A stretch of DNA of 37,813 nucleotides, taken from positions 1-37,813 of the forward strand of contig NZ_JBHVBO010000024.1 in NCBI RefSeq assembly GCF_042668085.1, in the 5' to 3' direction. A program made the position numbers and the translations under genes. The DNA is from Isoptericola sp042668085 (GTDB lineage: Bacteria; Actinomycetota; Actinomycetes; Actinomycetales; Cellulomonadaceae). Each line of letters starts with the position of its first letter. The first letter of the stretch is position 1. Positions 10,401 to 17,361 of the stretch are shown in pieces. Under the pieces are notes generated by a model that saw only the letters and a program-made list of their open reading frames with translations, searched no databases and was not told where the DNA came from.

Positions 10401-13400
10401 ATCCGGTCCTTGTCGACCTCGGGCGACAGGTCCTCCCCGCCCTCGACCGCGCCGGGCACCAGACCGATCTGGTCCCCGTCCGGGTCGGAGTCGTTCTCCA
10501 GCGCCGGCACGGCCACCCGGCGGTCGGGTCGCACCGTGATCGCGTCGTCCTGGGCCACCGGCGACTGGTTGGTGGTCGGCGGCTGCGCGATGCCGACGCG
10601 GATCAGGCCCGTGGCGACCTGTCCGCGCGCGTCCTGCACCGTGTACGTGAACGCGTCCACGCCGCTGGCGTCCTTGCCGGCCGCGTAGTCGACGTACCCG
10701 TCGACGACCTCCGCGCGTCCCATCGCGGGGCCCGAGGCCAGGCCCGTCAGCTGCACGGAGTCGCCGTCCGGGTCGATGCCGTCGAGCGGCACGGGGATGC
10801 GCACGGTACCGCCGGCGAGCGCGCGTGCCTCCACGTCGCGCGGCACGGGGGCGGCGTTCTCCTCGCCGCCCCGGACGTGGATCGTGACCTGGGCCGAGTC
10901 CTGCTGGCCGTTCGGGTCGGTCACGGTGTAGATCGCGTAGGCGGTCCCCGGCTCCGGACCCGCGCGGAACCGCAGCCGCTCCTCCGAGACGAAGAGCTCG
11001 CCGCGCTCCGGGTCCGCCGTCTGCTCGAGCTCCTTGTCGAGGGTGAGCTCGAGGCCGTCGGGGTGCGTGTCGTTGTCGAGCACGTCGATGTTCACGTAGT
11101 CGCCGACGCGGACGGTGACCTCGTCCGGCGCGGCGTTCGGCGGCTGCAGCCGGTCCGGCGGCGGCACCGGCAGCACACGCACCTGTCCCGTGGCCGTGTC
11201 GTTGCCGTTGGAGGCCGTGTACTCCAGCAGCACCGGCTCGGACACCCGGCGGGTCTCGGTGATGCGCAGCGTCTGGTGCGCCAGCACGGCCACGCTGACC
11301 CCGGAGTCGTCCGGCACGTGCACGGACTGCACGACCAGCACGCCGCCCGCCGGGTCCGAGTCGTTCGCCAGCACGTCGACCAGGGTCGACCCGCCGGCCG
11401 GCAGCATCCCCGTGTCGGCCACGACCACGGGCGGGCCCGTCGCCTCGTCCGGGTCCTGCACGTCGACCCGGACCACGCCCGTGGTGGCCTCGGGGCCGTC
11501 GCTCACCTGGTAGAGGACGTCGTAGGACCCCGGCTCCTGGGCGAGGAACGTGAACGTGCCCGCGTCGTAGTTGCGCGTGATCTCGGCGGGCGCCGCGTCG
11601 TTCACCTTCGACAGACGCAGGTCGTCGCCGTTGGGGTCGGAGTCGTTCTTCAGCGGCTCGACCGTGAGGGGCTCCCCGGCCGTCGTGACCACGTGGTCGC
11701 CGACCGCCACCGGCGGTTCGTTGCCGTCGCCGAGCACCTGGACCTGCAGCTCGCCCTCGATCACCTCGCCCCGGCCGTCCCCCACGACCAGCGTGACGGT
11801 CTTGCGGCCCGTCGCGGAGCCGTTGTCGCGGAACTCGACCGTGCCGTCCGGGTAGGAGCGCACCTCGTCGCCCTCGACGGTGGGGTCCGCCGACGCGAGG
11901 TACACGTCGTCGCCGTCCGGGTCGCGGAAGTACGGGAGCACCTTGATCCGGGCCGACTTCCCCTGCTCGACCCGCAGCACGGGGTCGCCCGACTGCACGG
12001 GCGCCGCGTTCTCGTCCTCGGGCACCACCCTCAGGTCGACCGTCGCCCGGTCCGTGCCGCCGCGGCCGTCGGAGACCTCGTAGGTGAACGACGTCGCCCC
12101 GGACGCGTCGGCGGGGACCACGGCCTGCAGGGCCTTGCCGCCCAGCACCCGCTCGATCCGCACGCCGTCGGGCTGGTCGCCGACGAGCCTCGCGGTCATC
12201 ACGTCGCCGTCGGCGTCCAGGTCGTTGGAGAGCACGTCCAGCACGGTGCTGCGGCCGGGACGCGTCCCGAACTCGTCGTCCTTCGCCGTCGGCGGGTCCT
12301 CCTTCTCGCGGTCCACGACCGTGTTGTCGACCAGCTCCGGCTTGGCGTCCTCGGCGTCCTCGTCCGAGCCCTCGGTCTGCTCGGGGAGCTTGATGTCCCA
12401 GTCGTCGACCTTCTCGTACTCGTCCAGCGCCATCCACAGCGTGCCCGCGGTGAGGTCGTTGAGGACGACGTTGTCGCGGTTGACCCGGTACTCGAGCCGG
12501 GTCTCGGAGTCGATGCCCTCGAGCACCTCGTCGACGTCGCGATCCGTACCCTCGCAGTCGCGCACGATCTGCCCCGAGCCGGACCAGGCCCCGTACAGGC
12601 AGCCGCCGAGCTGCACCGGCGAGGCCGGCGAGCCGGAGGCCTGGCGCTGCGTCGGCGTCCCACCGCCCAGCGGCTGCAGCACCAGGGCCGACGGCGTCGC
12701 GTACGCGACGGAGTCCGCCGGAGCCCCCGGGAGCTGGAGCCGCGCCTCCTGGGCATCCGGCACCTCGACCATCTCGCCGCCCGGCAGCCGGAGCTCTCCC
12801 GCGCTCCGGTTCAGCACGACGAGGTCGTCCCCCACCGTCGTGAGCAGGACGTCGTCGCCCTCGGAGAGCATGCCCAGCTCGGTCGTCGTCGGCTCCGCGC
12901 CCGGCTCGACGGTCCACAGGACGTCGCGGCCCGGCACCACCGCGTAGGTCGTCCCCGACTCGGAGACCACAACCTGTGCCGCGCCGTCGAGCTCCGCCGT
13001 CGGCTTCGTCGTCTTCGTGTCGAGGGCCGGCAGCTGCTCCGTCCTCGTCACCCACAGCGCACCCGACTCGTCGTCGACGACCGCGACGTTGCCCCCGCCC
13101 AGGGAGACCTCGGCGTCCGGCGGCAGCGGCGTCGTGGAGCCGAACTTCAGCCGGGAGACGTCGACGAGGTTGGCCGCGCTGCTGCCCTCGTCCCCCACGA
13201 GCACCTGGCTCGCCTGCTGGTCGACGTCGAACGCCGTGCTGCCGGCCAGCAGGACGCCGTCGAGCGCCTGGGCCTCCGTGTTGAACCGCCCGATCTTCCC
13301 CGAGGCCTGGTTCGTCACCCAGACGCCCGAGTCGTCGAGGTCCACGTCGGCCGTGGCCTCCCCGTCGTACAGCACGGCGGCGACGGCGACGCCTGCGGTC

Positions 13401-13468
13401 AACGAGAGCACGACCGTCGTCGAGACGGTGGTGCGACGGTCGGTGCGCAGTCGGGCGAACAGGCCCAA
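7409..13468 (-). CDS. Giant membrane-anchored Ig-like/fibronectin type III surface protein (copy 2)
   Basis: This protein of about 2,019 residues is a tandem paralogue of the one encoded at 1201-7257 and is collinear with it. It has a basic start plus one hydrophobic helix, a propeller-like head with the same GGCLYGAWSG and RDCEGTD Cys motifs, about eleven Asp-rich Ig/cadherin-like repeats, five FN3 repeats from about residue 1449, and a C-terminal domain from about 1914 with the same CxxxxC plus two later Cys. Many blocks are identical or nearly so, for example WMALDEYEKVDDWDIKLPE and GERIVWEGLTNGTAYKVRV, while the last FN3 repeats and C-terminus differ most. The start is proposed as TTG at 13468, three bases after GGGGGA. 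Both copies are intact, so both are probably functional. Binding target unknown; surface adhesin or stalk is an inference. Confidence 0.88.
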   Translation of the reverse strand: MGLFARLRTDRRTTVSTTVVLSLTAGVAVAAVLYDGEATADVDLDDSGVWVTNQASGKIGRFNTEAQALDGVLLAGSTAFDVDQQASQVLVGDEGSSAANLVDVSRLKFGSTTPLPPDAEVSLGGGNVAVVDDESGALWVTRTEQLPALDTKTTKPTAELDGAAQVVVSESGTTYAVVPGRDVLWTVEPGAEPTTTELGMLSEGDDVLLTTVGDDLVVLNRSAGELRLPGGEMVEVPDAQEARLQLPGAPADSVAYATPSALVLQPLGGGTPTQRQASGSPASPVQLGGCLYGAWSGSGQIVRDCEGTDRDVDEVLEGIDSETRLEYRVNRDNVVLNDLTAGTLWMALDEYEKVDDWDIKLPEQTEGSDEDAEDAKPELVDNTVVDREKEDPPTAKDDEFGTRPGRSTVLDVLSNDLDADGDVMTARLVGDQPDGVRIERVLGGKALQAVVPADASGATSFTYEVSDGRGGTDRATVDLRVVPEDENAAPVQSGDPVLRVEQGKSARIKVLPYFRDPDGDDVYLASADPTVEGDEVRSYPDGTVEFRDNGSATGRKTVTLVVGDGRGEVIEGELQVQVLGDGNEPPVAVGDHVVTTAGEPLTVEPLKNDSDPNGDDLRLSKVNDAAPAEITRNYDAGTFTFLAQEPGSYDVLYQVSDGPEATTGVVRVDVQDPDEATGPPVVVADTGMLPAGGSTLVDVLANDSDPAGGVLVVQSVHVPDDSGVSVAVLAHQTLRITETRRVSEPVLLEYTASNGNDTATGQVRVLPVPPPDRLQPPNAAPDEVTVRVGDYVNIDVLDNDTHPDGLELTLDKELEQTADPERGELFVSEERLRFRAGPEPGTAYAIYTVTDPNGQQDSAQVTIHVRGGEENAAPVPRDVEARALAGGTVRIPVPLDGIDPDGDSVQLTGLASGPAMGRAEVVDGYVDYAAGKDASGVDAFTYTVQDARGQVATGLIRVGIAQPPTTNQSPVAQDDAITVRPDRRVAVPALENDSDPDGDQIGLVPGAVEGGEDLSPEVDKDRILVHTPGDEGTSTFFYAIEDTYAARGSASVSVTVAEDAPLLPPVARDDTVPVADLLGKTSVTVPVLDNDEDPDGAADDLTVEATSSNATVTPQGEVAVTLAEQRQVITYTVTDVDGQAAKAFVVVPGLTSVQPILAPGQAPLEVVAGESLDIDIADHVLVVEGRSPRLTTADQVQGLEGNAEVTGTTTMTYTPREGFTGPAGVTFEVTDGRSPDDPEGHTAVLTLPITVLPPDNLPPEPGSPSGEVAAGEESTVDLGRFAKDPDGDELRFELGGLPDGIGATLSGTRVTLEASPEIPQGTELTVPFTVTDDENPPVEGEMRVTVVASTRPLARAVDDTVDDAHQGEAVSVPVLANDSNPFADRGPLELVGDAIVETGVAQATTDGDQVVVTPADDYVGTMVVRYTVQDATQDPDRQVEGRITINVLGAPEAPSTPQVEEVRSETVVLSWTPPQNNGAEITGYTVTSNQGDAFECDTTTCTLDGLTNNVTYTFTVVANNAVGPSEKSPPSAEARPDEKPDPPAAPQLEFGDGSLVVTWDNATYTDRSPITSVDLEISPAPASGQTQKVGVTGERIVWEGLTNGTAYKVRVRAVNSAPDPSDWGAWSTSMVPAGPPEAPAAPSAARVDTPLGGQVHVAWKAPATNGDAVKTYFVDVFKGGQKVSTETTTSTSIDLEGLDPKSTYTFAVTAENKAGKGASSPQSNKVTPFGKPGSPGKPAATLADNTSGRAAVSWGAADANGNPVTYQVQANQAGTKETAKTSMVYTGLRNGTSYTFRVRACNQAGCSAWAGPSGSVKPYTVPGAPGVTWSRLSAEQGQFRVTAPASNGGNAITRVEYRFTSGQTGSGTKSGFPFTVKTAKKTGTTFALQARACNAAGCGSWGNDSGTTPTPTATVSPGGSTGVRNGCSSGNCNFFKVTVKNFPGGSHRVECWSGNNPDSTAGWHNIIMDGSKVWTTPGGPGFTRSFSGDQTFQLDCFYGYKGTKVAVVIDGKRYAASTW

Positions 13469-13596
13469 GACTCCCCCAGGAGCATCGATCGACGACGACC
13501 CCGCGGCGCAGGCGCAGGACCCGGACACCGGTCAGCAAGGTCAGGACGCACGCCAGGGTGCCAGATTTCGCCCACCCCGGGCAACGGATCCCGGCG

Positions 13597-13620
13597 TGCG
13601 GGCATGGGGTGCGCTCCCCA
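13597..13620. promoter_or_regulatory. Second copy of the shared 13-mer upstream of giant gene copy 2
   Basis: TGCGGGCATGGGG (13597-13609) is identical to the left arm of the palindrome at 7366-7397. After the same six-base spacing only CCCCA (13616-13620) of the opposite arm is kept, so the dyad core is TGGGG-N6-CCCCA. It lies 15 bases after the stop of the flavoprotein gene and about 130 bases before the proposed TTG start of copy 2. Conservation of one arm as sequence, rather than of both arms as a stem, favours a protein-binding site over a simple terminator. Confidence 0.55.
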
Positions 13621-13635
13621 CGATCGGGCCACCCG

Positions 13636-14700
13636 TCAGCGGGCGAGACGCTCCACGACCGAGCCGTACAGGCGCGGGAGCCGGGCGGCCGCCGGCACCA
13701 CCCCCCGCCGCCACGGCGACGCGGCTGCGGCGACCAGGCCCGTGGTGAGGAGGCGGTAGTCCCGGGTGACGCGCGTCCACGAGCGCTCGTACGCGGCCGG
13801 GTCGTCGAGATGGGCGACGGCGGCACGCGCCTGCGCCAGGCCGACGCGCAGTCCCTCGCCCGTGAGCGCGTCGACGTAGCCGGAGGCGTCGCCCACCAGG
13901 CGCACCCGGCCGGCCGTGCGGGCCACGGACCGCACCCGCAACGGCCCGGCCCCGCGCACCGGCCCGGCCGGCTCGGCCCCCGCGAGCCTCTCGACCAGCC
14001 GCGGCAGGGTCGCGAGCTCCGCGTCGAAGTCGACGCCCGCCGGGCCGATCAGGGCGACCCCGACCAGGTGCTCCTCGACCGGCGTCACGTACGCCTCCGC
14101 CCGCGGACCCCAGTGGACCTCGACGAGGTCGGTCCAGGGCGCCACCCGGTAGTGCCGCCGTAGCCCGAAGCGGCGCGCGCCGAGGGGGTCGCGCGCCCCC
14201 GGGCGTCCCCGGGGCGCCCCCTCCAGGCCCGCCTCCCGGCGCACCCGCGAGTGCAGCCCGTCGCAGCCCAGGAGCCAGCGCGCCCGCACGCCGCCCGCGA
14301 CCACCCGGTCCGCGTGCTGCTCGATCGTCGTCACGCGACGCGGCAGGAGCACCGCGCCGGCGTCCCGGGCGGCGTCCCGCAGCGCCGCGTGCAACGTCGT
14401 GCGGCGCACGCCCCGGCCGGGCCCCGACGCGAACCGGTGCACGGCCGCGACGCCGCCCTGCTGGTAGGAGATGCCTGCCAGGTCGTGGCCGGGCGGGTCG
14501 ACGCCGAGGGCGTGCACTGCCACGAGCGTGCCGGGCATGAGGCCCTCGCCGCAGGCCTTGTCGACCGGCGCCTCCCGCGGCTCGACGACGACCACGTCCA
14601 ACCCCGCCCGGCGCGCCTCGATCGCCGCCGCCAGCCCCACCGGACCGCCGCCCGCCACCAGGACGTCGGTGTCGAGCCCGCGGGCGGGGCGGGGCGTCAC
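13636..14700 (-). CDS. FAD-dependent oxidoreductase of the alkylquinone-type cluster (AgqC/SrsC-like or prenyl reductase)
   Basis: This 354-residue flavoprotein has the N-terminal dinucleotide fold GGGPVG (17-22), the DG motif GCDGLHS (146-151) and the GD motif LVGDASG (268-274) of the PHBH/geranylgeranyl-reductase superfamily. The DKACGEGLMP segment (47-56) is close to the DKVCGDGLTP of the reductase encoded at 35897-37210, so it leans to the geranylgeranyl-reductase branch. The GTG start at 14700 overlaps the methyltransferase stop by four bases (GTGA), giving a three-gene operon with the type III polyketide synthase. In srs/agq-type clusters the equivalent flavoprotein hydroxylates the methylated alkylresorcinol to a hydroquinone. 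Reduction of a prenyl double bond is an equally fair reading. Flavoprotein certain; substrate inferred. Confidence 0.88.
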   Translation of the reverse strand: MTPRPARGLDTDVLVAGGGPVGLAAAIEARRAGLDVVVVEPREAPVDKACGEGLMPGTLVAVHALGVDPPGHDLAGISYQQGGVAAVHRFASGPGRGVRRTTLHAALRDAARDAGAVLLPRRVTTIEQHADRVVAGGVRARWLLGCDGLHSRVRREAGLEGAPRGRPGARDPLGARRFGLRRHYRVAPWTDLVEVHWGPRAEAYVTPVEEHLVGVALIGPAGVDFDAELATLPRLVERLAGAEPAGPVRGAGPLRVRSVARTAGRVRLVGDASGYVDALTGEGLRVGLAQARAAVAHLDDPAAYERSWTRVTRDYRLLTTGLVAAAASPWRRGVVPAAARLPRLYGSVVERLAR

Positions 14701-15218
14701 GCCGCTCCGGCCCGCAGCGCGCGCTCCTCGGCGGGGATGCGGAACCCGAGCAGCAGCCACGCGTTCAGGATAGTGAAGGCCAGCGCCGTCACCCACGCCG
14801 TGTGCACCAGCGGCAGCGCGACTCCCTCGACCGCCACGGCCACGTAGTTGGGGTGGGCCAGCCAGCGGTAGGGGCCGCGGTGCACCAGCGGCAGCCCGGG
14901 CACCACGATCACGCGCGTGTTCCACCGCTCCCCCAGCGTCGCGATGCACCACCATCGCAGGCCCTGGCTCGCGAGGACCAGCACGACCATGGGCCACCCC
15001 AGCCACGGCAGGAAGGGCCGGTCGGCGACCACGACCTCGACGAGGCACGCCACCAGCAGGCCGGTGTGGAGCGCGACCATCGCCGGGAAGTGCCCGCGAC
15101 CGGACTCGACGCCCCCGCGCGCGAACGACCAGCGGGCGTGGCGCGCCGAGACCACGAGCTCGGCCAGCCGCTCCAGGCCGGTCGCGAGCACCAGCGCGGC
15201 GTAGAGGGCGACGCTCAT
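14697..15218 (-). CDS. Isoprenylcysteine carboxyl methyltransferase-like membrane methyltransferase (AgqB/SrsB-like)
   Basis: This 173-residue protein has four or five hydrophobic segments and the C-terminal signature HRGPYRWLAHPNYVAV (113-128) followed by RIPAEERAL (160-168). These are the S-adenosylmethionine and substrate motifs of the ICMT/PEMT membrane methyltransferases. Bacteria do not carboxymethylate prenylated proteins in this way. Next to a type III polyketide synthase, relatives such as SrsB and BpsB O-methylate alkylresorcinols or alkylpyrones, which is the likely job here. The ATG at 15218 overlaps the synthase stop (ATGA), and the stop overlaps the GTG of the flavoprotein gene, so the three are translated as a coupled set. 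Family confident; acceptor inferred from context. Confidence 0.87.
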   Translation of the reverse strand: MSVALYAALVLATGLERLAELVVSARHARWSFARGGVESGRGHFPAMVALHTGLLVACLVEVVVADRPFLPWLGWPMVVLVLASQGLRWWCIATLGERWNTRVIVVPGLPLVHRGPYRWLAHPNYVAVAVEGVALPLVHTAWVTALAFTILNAWLLLGFRIPAEERALRAGAA

Positions 15219-16297
15219 GCCGCCCCCGCGGCCGGCGCCCGCAGCATCACCAGCTCGACCGCCACGCCGGGCCCGAACGCCATGAGCACGGCCCAGCCGC
15301 CCGGCGGCGGCGCGCCGGCGTCGAGGGTCGCCGCGAGCACGTGCAGCACGGACGACGACGACAGGTTGCCCTCGGCCGCCAGGGTCGCGCGGGTGCGGGC
15401 CAGCGCCGCCTCGGGCAGGTCGAGGGCGTCGCGCACGGCGTCGACGATCTTCGGGCCGCCGGCGTGCACCACCCAGGTGCCGACGTCGCCCGGATCCAGG
15501 CCGTGCGCCGCCAGCAGGTCCTTGACGTCGCCCGCGAGGTGCGCCCGCAGCAGCTGCGGCAGCTCCGCCGACAGCACGATGCCGAACCCGGTGTCCCGGA
15601 CCTCCCACCCCAGGAGCCGCTCGGTGCCGGCGTAGAGCCGGCTGCGGGCGTCCACCACCCGCGGCGCGGGGCGCGGGCCGCGGGGTGCGACCTCGTCGCC
15701 GGCGACGACCACCGCGCTCGCCCCGTCCCCGAAGAGGCCCGACGAGAGCAGGTTCGCGGTCGAGCCGTCGTCGCGCTGCAGCGTGAGCGAGCACAGCTCG
15801 ACGGAGACCAGCAGCGCCACCTGGCCCGGGTGGCCCGCGAGGTACTCGTGCAGGTGCGCCAGCCCGGCGGCGCCCCCCGCGCAGCCGAGCCCGAAGGAGG
15901 GCACCCGGCGCACGTCCGGCCGCAGCCCCAGACGGCCCACCAGCCCGGCGTCGACCGACGGCGCGCCCACGCCCGTCACCGACGTGAAGAACAGCAGGTC
16001 GACGTCGCCCGGGTCCATGCCCGCGGCCGCGAGCGCCTCCCGGCACGCCCGTTCGGCCAGCGCCGTCCCCTCGCGCGCGAACACGGCGTTGGCCTCCGCG
16101 AACCCGAACGGCCGCTCGTAGTCGGCGAGCGGGAGCGCGAGGTGCCGGGTGCGCACCCCGGCCGCGGCGTGCAGCCGGCGGGCCAGCTCGCGCCGCGGCC
16201 CGGCGGCGGTCAGCAGCGGGGCCACCGTCTCGGCGATCCGCCCCTGCGCGTGCGCGGGACCGGGCAGGACGGGGGCGACGGCGAGGACGCGCGACAT
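15215..16297 (-). CDS. Type III polyketide synthase (alkylresorcinol/alkylpyrone synthase type, AgqA/SrsA-like)
   Basis: This 360-residue chalcone-synthase-superfamily enzyme has the full catalytic triad: Cys139 in FGLGCAGG, His278 in WVVHAGGPKI and Asn311 in AEGNLSSSSV. The C-terminal AFGPGV loop is also present. The length is normal for a bacterial homodimeric type III synthase, which extends an acyl-CoA starter with malonyl-CoA and cyclises the product. It is the first gene of an overlapped operon with an ICMT-like methyltransferase and a flavoprotein, and lies divergent from a UbiA prenyltransferase, as in agq-type clusters that make prenylated alkylmethoxyhydroquinones. ATG 16297 is used here; ATG 16306 adds three residues and cannot be excluded, as neither has a clear ribosome binding site. 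Starter chain and product are not readable from sequence. Confidence 0.93.
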   Translation of the reverse strand: MSRVLAVAPVLPGPAHAQGRIAETVAPLLTAAGPRRELARRLHAAAGVRTRHLALPLADYERPFGFAEANAVFAREGTALAERACREALAAAGMDPGDVDLLFFTSVTGVGAPSVDAGLVGRLGLRPDVRRVPSFGLGCAGGAAGLAHLHEYLAGHPGQVALLVSVELCSLTLQRDDGSTANLLSSGLFGDGASAVVVAGDEVAPRGPRPAPRVVDARSRLYAGTERLLGWEVRDTGFGIVLSAELPQLLRAHLAGDVKDLLAAHGLDPGDVGTWVVHAGGPKIVDAVRDALDLPEAALARTRATLAAEGNLSSSSVLHVLAATLDAGAPPPGGWAVLMAFGPGVAVELVMLRAPAAGAA

Positions 16298-16396
16298 GCT
16301 TCGCATCGTGGCACCGGGGCCGTTCCCCCGCGCGGGGTGCGGTGGCGGGCGAGGCGCCACCCGGCAGGGCCGGGCGGTCCGGCGTAGGTTGCCCCC
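16298..16396. promoter_or_regulatory. Divergent promoter region between the polyketide synthase operon and ubiA-like gene
   Basis: This 99-base GC-rich gap must hold the promoters for both directions. Towards ubiA a clear TAGGTT lies six bases before the GTG. Towards the synthase only a weak CACGAT is visible seven bases before the ATG at 16297. No other site was recognised. Shared control of the four genes is likely from the layout. Confidence 0.6.
16385..16390 (+). promoter_or_regulatory. -10 element of a leaderless promoter for the UbiA-family gene
   Basis: TAGGTT is followed by exactly six bases (GCCCCC) and the GTG start. A TANNNT hexamer at this distance places the transcription start on the GTG itself, the usual layout for leaderless actinobacterial mRNAs. 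No Shine-Dalgarno sequence is present, which agrees with this reading. Confidence 0.65.
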
Positions 16397-17266
16397 GTGA
16401 GCGCGACGGGGACGACGCGGGTCACGCCCGCGGCGCGGGCGCGCGGCCTGCTGCTCGCGACGCACCCGGCCCCCGCGGCGGTGGTCACGGGGCTGGCCCT
16501 GGTGTTCGCCGTCGGCGTCGACCTCCCCGCGGGACGCGCCCTGCTCGTCACGGCGGCCGTGGCCGCGGGCCAGCTGTCGGTGGGGTGGAGCAACGACTGG
16601 CTGGACGCTGCGCGCGACCGCAGCGTCGGACGCGCGGACAAGCCGACCGTGACCGGCGCCGTCGCGCCCCGCTCGCTCCGGTCGGCGGCGCTCACGGCCC
16701 TGGCCGCGTGCGTCGTCCTGTCCTTCGCGACGGGGCTCGTGCCGGGGGTGCTGCACGTCGCCGCGGTCGGCAGCGCCTGGTCCTACAACGCGCGGCTCAA
16801 GTCGACCCCGCTGTCGTGGCTGCCCTACGCGGTGAGCTTCGGCCTGCTGCCCGCGTTCGTCGTGGCCGCGGCGGGCGACGGTCGCGCCGTCGCCGGCTGG
16901 ACGGTCGGGGCGGCCGCGCTGCTCGGCGTCGGCGCCCACCTCGCCAACGTGCTCCCCGACCTCGAGGACGACGCCGCCACCGGGGTGCGCGGGCTGCCGC
17001 ACCGCCTGGGGCGCCGGGGGACGAGCCTGCTGGCGCCCCTGGTCCTCGCCGCCGGCAGCGTGGTGATCCTCCTCGGGCCGCCGGGCCCGGCCACCGTAGC
17101 GTCGGTGACTCTCGCCGGCGGCGCCGTCGTGCTGGCGGCCGTCGCCGGGACCGTGGGGCTCGCGCGGCCGCGCAGCCGCGCGCCGTTCCTGCTCAGCCTG
17201 GCCGTGGCCGTGCTGTGCGTCGCGCAGCTCGTCCTCGCGGCCGACGACGTGGCGCTCCCGGGCTGA
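16397..17266 (+). CDS. UbiA-family membrane prenyltransferase (AgqD-like)
   Basis: This 289-residue protein has repeated hydrophobic helices and both Asp-rich motifs of the UbiA superfamily: NDWLD-N3-D (66-74) followed by RADKPTVTG (79-87), and LPDLEDD (187-193). YNARLKSTP (131-139) matches the internal UbiA loop. These enzymes use Mg2+ to move a prenyl group from its diphosphate to an aromatic acceptor in the membrane. It sits back to back with the polyketide synthase operon, so an alkylhydroquinone is the favoured acceptor. A menaquinone role (MenA) is the alternative, given the quinone genes nearby, but no other menA context is seen. The GTG start is fixed by a leaderless promoter six bases upstream. 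Family confident; acceptor inferred. Confidence 0.9.
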   Translation: MSATGTTRVTPAARARGLLLATHPAPAAVVTGLALVFAVGVDLPAGRALLVTAAVAAGQLSVGWSNDWLDAARDRSVGRADKPTVTGAVAPRSLRSAALTALAACVVLSFATGLVPGVLHVAAVGSAWSYNARLKSTPLSWLPYAVSFGLLPAFVVAAAGDGRAVAGWTVGAAALLGVGAHLANVLPDLEDDAATGVRGLPHRLGRRGTSLLAPLVLAAGSVVILLGPPGPATVASVTLAGGAVVLAAVAGTVGLARPRSRAPFLLSLAVAVLCVAQLVLAADDVALPG

Positions 17267-17349
17267 CCCGCCCGCGGCGCTGCCCGGGTCGCAGCCGGGG
17301 CCACGGCACGGGCTGTGGACGGCGCTCCCCGCGCCCGGGCACCGGCACA

Positions 17350-17355
17350 TAGCAT
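17350..17355 (+). promoter_or_regulatory. -10 element of a leaderless promoter for the prepilin peptidase gene
   Basis: TAGCAT is followed by six bases (CCGCAC) and the GTG start, the same spacing as upstream of the UbiA-family and polyprenyl synthase genes. No ribosome binding site is visible. The 95-base gap between the UbiA gene and this gene shows nothing else recognisable. Confidence 0.6.
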
Positions 17356-17361
17356 CCGCAC

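Noticed and set aside
5873..13759. Plus-strand open frame of more than 2,600 codons spanning both giant genes
   Set aside because: Same cause: it runs antisense across two real genes and their intergenic region and has no recognisable domain.
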